Source of the DNA: Hysterium pulicare CBS 123377
Lineage: Eukaryota; Ascomycota; Dothideomycetes; Hysteriales; Hysteriaceae
Length of the DNA: 31,728 nt
Direction of reading: 5' to 3'
NCBI GenBank assembly: GCA_000467715.1
Contig: AJFK01000795.1
Span: 1-31,728, forward strand
Translations under genes and position numbers: made by a program
Shown: one piece after another, positions 10,071 to 19,040 of the stretch
How positions within the stretch are numbered: position 1 is the stretch's first letter
Layout: every line of letters begins with the position of its first letter
Notes under the pieces: generated by a model
Database searches by the model: none
Told to the model about the DNA's origin: nothing
What the model saw: the letters and a program-made list of their open reading frames with translations, nothing else

Positions 10071-11135
10071 CTTTTGGTAAAGATGTCAGCAACCACGGAT
10101 ATGGTGGGTATAAAAGGGTTCGCGGGAGTCTAATAGCTTGCCAATTTGGTCGCCCATCTCGGCAAGGCTAGATCTGCTAATTCATCGCTGGACAAATATG
10201 CGAGACGTAGTGTAGGGAAATTTAAGAACAACGTACTTCCTTTGAGCAAATGACGCAATGACGAATGAGCGTCTCACTTATCTGTTTTCTCCTATCCCAT
10301 CCCGAGTGAATCGTGTCCTTCTCTTCCTTGCCATTTCCGTATTTTCAGCCTTTCAACCCTCTTTCACTGTCTTCCATCCCGCTCCCTCTTCACAGATCGA
10401 AACGCTCTAAGTACCTTCTCTATTGAAGCCAAATCACTTCATAGGCCATCGAATCGGTCGCCGATATCCCCTGTATGGCTCATGATGTAACTATTCCTTT
10501 GCTTCAGGTCTAAGCTTTACATCTTCCTGGGCGAGTTTGCGGCCAAATTAATTTACGAAGACGCCCATTCTCTCTATCTTCCCAAAACCAAATAGAATCA
10601 TAAATAAAAGGAAGCCGAACGAGAAATTAAAAAAATGCCCTGGTACCATATAAGGGAATAAACCATAAATGAGAGCTTTAAATACAGTCGCTACTTACGT
10701 GGGGTAGAGCATTACCAACATCTTCATCTCCATCTTCCCTTAATGGATATGAAGGCGACTACTACCACGGCAACACCACTCCATCGTAGTTCTTGCTGAT
10801 AGCGTTAAAGTATTCATCCCGCGAGATGAAGATAGAACAGCATACAGCCGTCAGATTTTGGCGCCAAGAACGGAGGCCCTGATGATGTCATCGTGGTTGG
10901 GCGACATCGGCAAAGGTGCTCAGGCCTCCAGAGACAGAACGCGCGTAGTGGAATTATGGTAAAGCCGTAGCCCAAAGTGCGGAGAGGTACAGATATCTAG
11001 CGTCCAAGGACGTCAATTTAGATAACTCATACCCCTGAGCATTTCCTTAACTATAATCACTCAGAAGTTGATCTCAGCAATAAAGCACCCCAGATCCGAA
11101 CGTACACTTAACAGAGCATATACCCAGAACCCACC
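10071..11135. other. intergenic, 1.07 kb
   Basis: This lies between the OMT stop and the Fe-ADH start. A pyrimidine-rich stretch lies around 10290-10420 and an A-rich one around 10590-10690. An open but ATG-less run of about 50 codons near 10800-10965 (contains VFIPRDEDRTAYSRQ) is unassigned. The right part presumably holds the Fe-ADH promoter. Confidence 0.4.
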
Positions 11136-12368
11136 ATGTCCGGCTCCACACTACCAAAACGTCGCATCCAACAAGTGCCTATCGAAAGTAGCAAAGACCA
11201 CGACGCCATCATTAATTCTACCTACCTAAGAGACATCTCCGTCGCCCTCACATCCTGGAAATGCACCCGCATCGTCTTGGTCCACAGCAAAGCGCTAGAT
11301 GCCCAAACAAACGTAGTCAAAGATCTCTCCAGTGAACTCGGTACGTCGCTCGTAGCAAAGAAGTCAGGAGTCGGAAGCCATTCTCCCTACGCCGATGTCA
11401 TAGACATAGCGAATCTATTGCATGAGCATAAAGCCGATTGCCTAATATCCGTTGGATCAAGCTCATATTCCGACGCATGCAAGATAGCCAGATTAATGCA
11501 TTCGACGCTTCCTCCCGGCTTCTCGGAGAAAGATATGGAGGCCTTGGTTGATCAAGAAAGAGGCATAACGATCGATACTATCAAGGCACCGCGCGTGAAG
11601 TTGATCGTTGTACCCACGAGCCTCAGTGCTAGCGAGTGGAACGCTATATCTAGTGCTACAAACTTGCAGAAGAAGAAACAGCATTTCGGTCATCCGGCCG
11701 GGTCACCTGATCTCATTCTTCTGGATCCGGAGGTTGCAAGTACGAGTCCAAGATTACTGTGGTTGAGTAGTGGGGTTAGGGCTGTCGAGCATTGCGTTGA
11801 GACGATGTGTAATCCCGCATCTCATGCTGAGGCTAATGAGCATATGGAGACGGGGCTGCGAGCACTACTGAAAGGCTTGAAAGAGTACAAGGAGGGCGGG
11901 GAGACGGCGAACCGGGATGAGTTGTTGCATGGGATTTCGGAATGTCAGATAGGTTCCCGTGAAGCGATGATGGGAATTCTCGTCTGGAAGATTGCAATGG
12001 GTGCGAGCCATGCTATTGGCCATCAACTGGGAAGCGTCGCCGGCGTTATGCATGGGGTGACGAGTTGTGTGATGTTAGCTCCGGTGTTGAGGTACTGGAA
12101 GTCTCGAGGGCAACAGAGAGAGCCACAGGAGAAAGTGGTGAAGATATTCAATGAAGTGTTGGGTTGGCAGGAGCAGGAGGCTGCGGATGCGATGGCGAAG
12201 TTTGTGAGACTTATGGGTTTACCGAGTACGTTACCCGAAGTGGGCGTTACAACGGAGGGACAGATCGAAGAGATCGCAGAAAAGACTCTGACGGATGTGT
12301 GGGGCAATGGAAAGAGGCAGCTGGATACGAAAGAGGAGGTGATGGAGATTCTAAATATGGCAAGGTAA
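11136..12368 (+). CDS. iron-type alcohol dehydrogenase / maleylacetate reductase-like
   Basis: A single exon of 410 residues. The N-terminal Rossmann-like half has the nucleotide-loop motif VGSSSYSDACK (106-116, the family's GGGSxxDxAK) and VPTSLSASEW (159-168, the family's PTTxGTGSE). The C-terminal helical half carries the metal-site histidines H219 (VEHC), H292 (GASHAIGH) and H306 (VMHG). H292 and H306 have the 14-residue spacing of the family. The position four residues before H219, an aspartate ligand in classical Fe-ADHs and Asn in maleylacetate reductases, is R215 here. The family reduces maleylacetate to 3-oxoadipate in aromatic ring catabolism, or interconverts alcohols and carbonyls with NAD(P)H. 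The exact substrate is uncertain. It is cytosolic, with no targeting signal seen. It is co-oriented with the OMT and converges with the next gene, 83 bases away. Confidence 0.85.
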   Translation: MSGSTLPKRRIQQVPIESSKDHDAIINSTYLRDISVALTSWKCTRIVLVHSKALDAQTNVVKDLSSELGTSLVAKKSGVGSHSPYADVIDIANLLHEHKADCLISVGSSSYSDACKIARLMHSTLPPGFSEKDMEALVDQERGITIDTIKAPRVKLIVVPTSLSASEWNAISSATNLQKKKQHFGHPAGSPDLILLDPEVASTSPRLLWLSSGVRAVEHCVETMCNPASHAEANEHMETGLRALLKGLKEYKEGGETANRDELLHGISECQIGSREAMMGILVWKIAMGASHAIGHQLGSVAGVMHGVTSCVMLAPVLRYWKSRGQQREPQEKVVKIFNEVLGWQEQEAADAMAKFVRLMGLPSTLPEVGVTTEGQIEEIAEKTLTDVWGNGKRQLDTKEEVMEILNMAR

Positions 12369-12451
12369 CTTGAGTATTGTAGGAAGAGCCGAGCGGTATC
12401 CGTTCCTCCTACACTTGAGTTGATATATTTTTCTCGGTCCACGACCAGTTG

Positions 12452-13375
12452 TTACCCGAACAACGAGTAAGCCTCGCATGAAAGATCGTGTCGGTTTCTC
12501 CTCCAATCCCATTTCGCTCTCAAGTTTGTCGGAAGTCCTTCCTCAGTCAACACGTTGTCTGCGACTTCATCGACAAGCTCCATGGGTAGGAAGCTCCCAG
12601 CAGCAAGAACAACAGCTTTCCAAACATCGAATACTGCCTGGCTTTCCTTCAAGAAATCGAGGCTCTTGGTGAAATATGAAAGATATTGGTGATACGGTGT
12701 TTTGGCTTTGCCCTGGTCAATCTTCACAATCATACTTCTAGAATCCCACCCCACCGCGGTCTTTTCTTTCTCCCATCTTTCCAATGCAGTATACATAAAT
12801 GCATCATCCAGCATCCAGTATATGTTGCAGCGCTGACTATGAAGCATATCATTGAAAGGGGACCCTGGTCGCTGTAGCACAAAAACGCTGAACCAAACAA
12901 GTAAATCCATCGCATAGCTGTAGCCGTTTGGGGAATCAGCGAGTCGTCTAACATAGGATATGAACTCTTTCGTGCGGTTCGTGATACGTGCGATCTGCTT
13001 CTGAAACATGATGTCTTTGAAAAAGGTCGAGGTCGAGATCTGAAGGTAATGAGCGTAGGTCGGCGCATCGTATATCTTATGTGGGTTCACTGGATTGGGA
13101 AACCTGCTGATATGGTCGGCGTGCCACTCGAGGTAGGACAAATTATAGGGCATGAACTTTTCGTCTATGGTATCGTCTGCTAGATCTGCGGGACCGCCGG
13201 CTGACACTCGCTCTCTTTTGGACTTGCAATAGGAACAGCCGCACCGTTTCCATTGTTCTGGGACATAACTGGTGAGATATTTCTCCTCGATCGTCCATTC
13301 CCAATATGGTCGTCGTGAAGATCCAACTGCGTCACCGTGAACTGAGAAAGATGTGGTCGAGTTCGAATCTGCCAT
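12452..13375 (-). CDS. unrecognised protein, 307 aa
   Basis: An intronless frame from ATG 13375 (MADSNSTTSF) to the stop at 12452. It is rich in Trp/Tyr, with an N-terminal segment YWEWTIEEKYLTSYVPEQW followed by a small cysteine group RCGCSYCKSKR (C45, C47, C50). A middle helical part follows (SYAMDLLVWFSVFVL), then an F-box-like run LPMELVDEVADNVL near residue 263. No known domain can be assigned with confidence. It looks like one of the fungal hypothetical proteins of uncertain role. The codon pattern and length support a real gene. It converges on the Fe-ADH gene and has no evident enzymatic link to it. Confidence 0.6.
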   Translation of the reverse strand: MADSNSTTSFSVHGDAVGSSRRPYWEWTIEEKYLTSYVPEQWKRCGCSYCKSKRERVSAGGPADLADDTIDEKFMPYNLSYLEWHADHISRFPNPVNPHKIYDAPTYAHYLQISTSTFFKDIMFQKQIARITNRTKEFISYVRRLADSPNGYSYAMDLLVWFSVFVLQRPGSPFNDMLHSQRCNIYWMLDDAFMYTALERWEKEKTAVGWDSRSMIVKIDQGKAKTPYHQYLSYFTKSLDFLKESQAVFDVWKAVVLAAGSFLPMELVDEVADNVLTEEGLPTNLRAKWDWRRNRHDLSCEAYSLFG

Positions 13376-13574
13376 GATCGATGTCTTGCCTTTTAAAAGT
13401 CAAGCGTAGCACAGTGGATATCAGAGATGCCACATGAACTGAGGCCGAGGTTGGCTTGGCACAGGGCAAAAATACGAGCTTGGATGACGTATTTCACGTG
13501 ACCCTAGCCAATCGATGGTACACTTCATGGCCATAATCATCACTTCCGCGATTTCGAGACACGCTGATGTGAAG

Positions 13575-13853
13575 TCATGCAGCTTGGCTCCGTTGAGGCT
13601 TCGGAGCCGGAGGTAGAACTGCTGAAGCAGGAGACTGAATTGGAGCTGGTGGATGTGTCTCCAAAACGGGAGTGGGACTAGGAGGTAAGGGAGGGACTGA
13701 AGCTGAGGGTGTAGGTAGAAGGCTTGATGCAGGGCTCTCAGAGAAATGTGTGGAGCGTTGTGTTGGGTTCCCCGAGCTCGAAGCACCAGCCTGCTTCTTA
13801 AAAACCTCCTCGTAGACTGGGTTACCAAGGCTATCGCCCATGATTTTCGCCAT
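13575..13853 (-). CDS. small Pro/Ser-rich unrecognised protein, 92 aa
   Basis: ATG at 13853 in good context (AAA before, G after). The first 30 residues are mixed and charged (MAKIMGDSLGNPVYEEVFKK) and the rest is a disordered Pro/Ser/Ala-rich tail ending at 13575. The frame is open upstream of this ATG (...STTYRIKM) back to a possible acceptor near 13930, so further 5' exons are possible. A longer overlapping frame at 13421-14167 has the composition of a shadow. No family is recognised. Confidence 0.35.
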   Translation of the reverse strand: MAKIMGDSLGNPVYEEVFKKQAGASSSGNPTQRSTHFSESPASSLLPTPSASVPPLPPSPTPVLETHPPAPIQSPASAVLPPAPKPQRSQAA

Positions 13854-14588
13854 TTTGATCCTGTATGTTGTCGACTTGAAGTGAGAGGCTTGGATGATGA
13901 GCTGATGGCAGATGAGATTGAGTACAGAACTGTAAGTTTAACAATGTCCAGGATGTTTTCAATATGCGCGGGAAAATGCAAGCCTAAGTGAGTGTAAGGA
14001 GACCTTGACTCTGCGGACACCAGTTGGGGCGGATCTGCTGATTGAGTTTTCTGAAGCTTGTGTGCGTTAGTCTTGGAAATAGAACCCGTCAATGTCGTCT
14101 GAGATAGAAGAGTTTGATATTTCCTGTTCCAAGGCTGATTTAGGGAGTTATGTTCTTTTTTAACCATCTTTTTAAATGGAATTGGCGTATCTGAGGGCGT
14201 AAGGCAGAGAGGAGCACTTCATTACCTATCCACTTCGCTCGGTGCCTGTCATGATGTGTGGCTGCTGTCGAAGGATTGATGATAGGAGCAGTAAAAGTGA
14301 GAAAGTGATAATAGTCACACTTATAGCGGATCAAACAACAAAGAGCCGGAAAGTCGGCTAGCTGGAATTGTAAGCTACTGTCAAGGCGCTCATTGTCCCA
14401 GCAGCAAGTGCTGTCTCGAGGCAGCCGCCAGGTATAGCACACAACATAAGAACTAATATATGCTTCGTTGGGAAACCACTGTGAAGAGACCCTAAGCCTT
14501 GCCCTCAAACCAAGCTTTAGATCTTGATCCGTGCTAAGTTATATTCCAAGCCCAACCCTGCCTCGCATATCCCAGCAGAGACCCCAGA
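13854..14588. other. intergenic, 0.7 kb
   Basis: This lies between the small Pro-rich frame and the 3' end of the Snu13-like copy. The left end may contain 5' exon sequence of the 13575-13853 gene. No other feature is seen. Confidence 0.35.
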
Positions 14589-15149
14589 TCAAATCATAAG
14601 TCTTTCGACCATATCCTTGAGAGCCTTGATTTGAGCCATAAGATCGCTCGCCTCGTTTATGGTGATACTACAAGAAATGACGGGGCGATTGACCCCATTG
14701 GCTCTCCCTAGAGCCATCTTGCTAGGAACATAAACGTAGGGCACGGCCTCGTCTTCGTAGAGTAGAGGAAGATGCAATAGGATCGCAAGGGGCGAGGTAT
14801 CGGCAGCAAGAACGACAAGCTCAGATATACCGCGATTAAGCCTAAAAAATCGTTGTCAGTATAGAGATCAACAGCTTGATATTGGGGAGGGCTTACGTTT
14901 TGGTGGTTTCGTTGGCGCCCTTTTTGATCTGTCGTACATGTTAGCTGCACAATTCAAAAAGGACAGCCTAGAGATAGCTTTGCGAACTGAAAAGAAAATT
15001 GCCATAACTTCCCTGGCGATAGTGGGTTGCTTGCTGCACAAGATCTAAAATATCTTGACTGAGGTCCGGTCCAGCCAACGGCCAAGCTGCAACCAGTCAG
15101 TAATTGCACGCAAGATCATGCCTTGGGGGACTTACCATGATTCAGCCAT
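14589..15149 (-). pseudogene. Snu13/15.5K (L7Ae/NHP2-like) copy with faulty 5' exons
   Basis: The protein family is unmistakable. Pieces include [46 protein letters not shown] and [17 protein letters not shown], ending KDMVERLMI. Snu13 binds kink-turn RNA (U4 snRNA, box C/D snoRNA), and the KGANE and LNRG RNA-contact motifs are intact. Apparent exons on the minus strand are 15149-15136, 15086-15013, 14928-14897 and 14841-14589. Intron 3 is normal (GTAAGC..TAG). Two things are wrong. The expected donor after the HYRQ codons reads GGAAGT instead of GT, and joining the tiny first exon (MAES) to the WPLAG exon through the obvious GTAAGT..CAG intron puts it out of frame by one base. The last two exons look well conserved. 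A gene this essential presumably has another intact copy in the genome. A functional gene with unusual splicing, or an assembly error, is not excluded. Confidence 0.6.
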
Positions 15150-15426
15150 GTTTCGAATGCGATACGTGGTATGCGGTCGCTCGCCCGAAGGTTCACTGCG
15201 ATGTGGTAAAAGGAACGAGTATGTAAATTTAGTAAGTAACTTAGGTACAGTCCCCAGACCTAGGTAGCCAAGATTTAATCGGAGCGGAATTTTGTTGAGC
15301 CGAGAGGAACGAGGGCAACCTGCATAGATAGTCAGTTCTTGGGACCACGGCTTCCGCGTTATAGCCTGTGGGAGTCTCATTCCACCGAAGGACCAGCAAT
15401 TTTAGTCAACTGTCATTTCCTCTGGC

Positions 15427-15945
15427 ATGGTACTGAAGCTCGTCAAAGATTGGAATCAGCTGTATCGCGACCACGTACAACCTGCCAATGAGGACGCATT
15501 CTTGGAGGACCGCCTTCATGGACAGAGACGTCCAAAGAGATTGGATGACCCCCAGGACCAACTCGCTCATTCCAAGGAGACTTGATGCCATCATGAAGTG
15601 GTGGAAAAACTGGAACCAGACAGGCGACAATCGAGATTCAGATGTTGATAGGAAGGCAGGCGGGCTAAACCGTGGAGACTTCCATTACCGGGCACTGGAA
15701 TTGAATGTAGAGAAGGCGAGGTTTTCGTTACGACTCAAGGAGTGTCAGGCATGGGACCACATGATATGCAGCCTCAGGATGAGGTGTACGTTCTTGCGGG
15801 TTGCAAGTCGCTCGCCGTTCTACGGAAAGGGTCAAGGAACGGCGTGACCTGCCTAACGTTCGTGGGACTTTGTTTTCTCGATCGACGGATGTATGGCAAG
15901 GCTACACTTTGCAATCCTGCCTGGGAGATCCTGCAGCTGTACTGA
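15427..15945 (+). pseudogene. broken C-terminal fragment of a HET-domain (heterokaryon incompatibility) gene
   Basis: The end of the segment shows the hallmark C-terminal signature of fungal HET proteins: EGEVFVTTQGVSGMGP, then MQPQDEVYVLAGCKSLAVLRK and TFVGLCFLDRRMYGKA. An upstream part fits the family pattern leading to a WRTAFMDRD stretch and a Trp-rich KWWKNWNQ segment. The reading is broken (about two breaks), and the N-terminal HET domain itself is not found upstream, so this is a truncated relic. Intact HET proteins trigger cell death or incompatibility after non-self fusion. This fragment should be inert. Confidence 0.55.
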
Positions 15946-16317
15946 AGATCTGCAGTCATCAGGATTTGTTCGGCCTCCGAAGCAGAGACTATGTATTAAC
16001 TGGGTTTCAGCTTTGATGAATTCAAATCCTTTCGCATGCACCCGGCCTCTATTATTAACGCGGGTCACGCGCCACTATGCTCGAACTCTGAAATGGGCCT
16101 GTTTCATTCATCCCCTCGCCTTCGAATCCATTCGAACTGAACTTTAGCATCATATCAACTACCCATAGTTGGAAGATCTGCACTTTATATTCGAGCCTTA
16201 CAGCATGACGTCTGCTGATCGCTCTATTACTATGTAAAAAAGCGATGAGAAGCCTTCTCTGAGATTCTTGTTAACCCATCCACAGCCGGAAATAGTTTTG
16301 TAGTGTTGGTAGGATAT
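15946..16317. other. intergenic, 0.37 kb
   Basis: 3' flank of the AtuA-like gene and right flank of the HET relic. Nothing further is recognised. Confidence 0.4.
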
Positions 16318-18253
16318 CTAAATGGTACCTCTGTCTAAGAACACTTTCGGTATATCTACCAGCTTGCATCTTACATACTCGCACACGTTCTTACCCAGAA
16401 TATCATAGCTGCTTGACGCATTAGCGCCACGGTCTAGATGATCTCTCAGCAGAAAATGTACAGCTCTCAGAGCCGGTATCTCAAATCTATCAATCTTCCC
16501 TCCTTTATCTTCTTCCTCGAGCAGCTCCCGCAGCTTTGAAGTGGAGAGAAGCGAGCGGAGCCAATCCCACTCGTCATCATTACGGACAAAGAGACCAAGG
16601 TTGCAGTCACTGGATTTATCCCCAGACCGGCCATGTACGATCAGGCCTATGGGGACCCGAACGGTCTCTCCCCATGTTGTCAGAGGTACTGGGGCAATAG
16701 TATCGTATGACTCTTGCTGTCTAGGGTACGACTGCGTTTTCGACGGAGTTGTTATTGGAATCGTCCGGCCATCGAAAGTTTTCACTTCATGCTGAATCTG
16801 ATCTTGTGGGAAAAGAGCTGCCCAGTACTCAAAGAACAGCTTCCCGACACTTTGGCGCAGATCCATCGCTGGAGTCCCTCCGGGATATCCCTGAAGACAG
16901 TTCTCGATTGCCCATCTGCCAAGGCATGGCGTATCCGGTGCGATACCCTTATGGTGACCAGCGGACACTAAATCTGGATTCCGAGTTTGTGCAAAGATAC
17001 GCAAGTCAACAGTTGCTTCATCCTGGTTTTTGGGATTGGCTGGGATTGAGCCAGTCACGGTGAACTTCAGAACTTGGAAATCTTTCCTGTAGTTCCCCAT
17101 CGATTCAAGAGTCTGACGCTTTACCATCTCCGCCTTCTCTTTGACGTCGAGACCTGTCAAGAAGAAATGGACCTCAGCCTGCCATCCACCTTTGGCGGTA
17201 ATGCCTATCTTCGTTGTTGGAGGAGGCGGTGAACCAATTATACCGGTGACACGTACCCGGTTTGGCCCTTCCTGAATCATGCGAACACCATCTATACGAG
17301 CCGTAACGTCGGAGTTGTAGTAGAGCGGTCCTTGAATCTCGTATAGATGTTGAGAAGTGACGGTTTGGATGTTGACGATCCCTCCCGCGTTCTCTTCTTT
17401 CGTAATGACAAATTGACCATCAGCTTCAATCTCCGCAATGGGAAATCCAAGATTGGAGTAGTTGTCAGCTCCTAGCAGCTCTTTCTTGAAGCCCGTATAG
17501 TATCCACCCGTCACATATGAGCTACACTCGATAAGGTGTCCTGCGATTAGGGCATTTGCAAGCTGATCATAGTCCTCCCGGCCCCAGTTATGATACCACA
17601 TTGCGGCTCCAATGACAGGGGAAGCATCTGCCACCCGACCGCAGATAACGATGTCTGCACCATCTCTCAGGGCCTCGCAGATCCCTACTCCTCCGAGATA
17701 GGCTTGAGCGCACACTGGCTCTAATCCCCATTGATCGATGGGTGTATCTGAAGGCAATGATTCAAATTTCTCGCCTCTTGCCAGCATGTTCTTGAACTGC
17801 TCCGTCACGTCGTCTCCAGTGACCCAGGACACTTTTAGGTCCGTGTCATAGTCCTTGACAAGCTGCTGCACTATCTTGGCCATTGCTTCTGCATCGCACG
17901 ACCCGGCGTTTACTGCGACCTTTTGCTTATTCTTTGCGATTTCTTTGATCCCTGGTTTTAAGGCCGAAATGAAGCTCCTTTCGAAGGATAGAGCTTCGGC
18001 TCGGGGATCTCTGCTCGCTTTCTCATTACCGCGAAAAGTCATGCTAATCTCTGAAATCCAGTCACCGAATAGGACTGTTATGGAGAATTTAGTAACCTAA
18101 TTCTGTGGTGAAGGGGACAGGTTGTTTACCATGAACACTAGGATCTTTTGAAAGGTCTTGGATAGACCGAAATCGATCAAAGACACCCCCTGATACTCCA
18201 GCGATGCGAAGTACAGGCTTTGGTGACCCATTCACGTGGCCATTCGATGCCAT
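16318..18253 (-). CDS. AtuA-like (DUF1446, acyclic terpene utilisation family) protein
   Basis: Two exons, 18253-18130 and 18074-16318, split by a 55-nt intron (GTAAAC..CAG), encode 626 residues. The N-terminus MASNGHVNGSPKPVLRIAGV, then GGVFDRF and, across the junction, VLFGDWISEISMTFRGNEK, matches fungal DUF1446 proteins. So do KVAVNAGSCDAEAMAK, GADIVICGRVADASPVIGAA, HLIECSSYVTGGYYTGFK and the C-terminal PIGLIVHGRSGDKSSDCNLG. The family includes AtuA of the bacterial acyclic terpene (citronellol/geraniol) catabolic operon, but its reaction is not established. Fungal members are about 600 residues and cytosolic, as here. An ATG further in (at 18042) would lose the conserved N-terminus, so the upstream exon decides the start. 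It is divergent from the P450 gene with a shared 787-base promoter region. Confidence 0.9.
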
Positions 18254-19040
18254 GGTGAATTGTGACAGAATCGGGCAAAGTCAGTCAAGATGGTTATGAA
18301 TATCGAATTTCGAGGTTTAGGGGGAAGAAGGCTAAACTCCAGCCTGACGAGATTTCAAGCTTAAGGCTCGCTGGTCAGAAGGGTGCCCTTCTATTGCTTG
18401 TGAGTCTAAAAGTTTTCGAGAACAATACGTGCACACGCTTTGCATACCTAAGCACTTTCCAGATAGGCTTGCTGAGTGCAACTAGCTTTAACGACCTCTA
18501 GCGAGTCTAGACAACGTAGGGAGATTCCAGCAGTGGCGTTGATAGGGTCAGACGCGTTGCCGCAGAAGCCGTCTAAGCATATCATGTTTCGAACTTCGAA
18601 CCATAACTTCAGAAATGGCTACCTTTCCGGGCATACGCAAATGGTCTTGGAAGAAGAATGCCGTAACGAAATGACGATCGATGAAGACAAGCTTTCTCTA
18701 GCGCGTTGAGCCGTTCACATGTTTAAAAGATGGCTGAGTTTTCCCGAAGCTTTGGAGCGCGGGGAGTGGAGACAGTTCGGGAAATTCACTTTCATCCATT
18801 CATCCACTTTTCTATTAACGCACTAGCTGTGACGATCATCAAGCGCTGTAGATGCAGGCAGTTTTCCTGCATATTTTGGAGAGTTCGACTGTGGGCTGGC
18901 TAATATTATCCGGAGCTCTATCACGTGGCTTGCACTAGACATGACACTGAAGACTTCTACGTCTCCAAAAGGGAAGTACGATATTACTCCTGGGATGTTC
19001 ATCTGAGTTGGAGACTCTTTATTTGGTTAGATTTTCTATT
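18254..19040. promoter_or_regulatory. divergent promoter region of AtuA-like gene and P450
   Basis: 787 bases separate the two start codons, which face away from each other. It includes a perfect 7-base inverted repeat, ATGCAGG at 18852-18858 against CCTGCAT at 18866-18872, and an ATCACGTG (E-box type CACGTG at 18922-18927). Short frames within it are not convincing. Shared control of the two genes is inferred from layout only. Confidence 0.45.
18852..18872. promoter_or_regulatory. perfect inverted repeat, candidate operator
   Basis: ATGCAGG and CCTGCAT are separated by 7 bases. The core ATGCAG is also the core of the CATGCAGA group upstream of the OMT. It lies about 170 bases upstream of the P450 start. 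It could be a dimeric regulator site or chance. Confidence 0.25.

Noticed and set aside
12023-12442. 139-codon minus-strand frame over the Fe-ADH 3' end
   Set aside because: Antisense shadow of a clearly conserved enzyme exon.
13421-14167. 248-codon minus-strand frame
   Set aside because: It overlaps the 13575-13853 frame in another phase, has shadow-like composition (His/Leu/Ser/Arg runs) and no family signal. I kept the shorter frame as the better candidate.
18262-18709. Two short plus-strand frames in the AtuA/P450 promoter region
   Set aside because: One has no ATG start and neither has domain content. They lie in a divergent promoter region.
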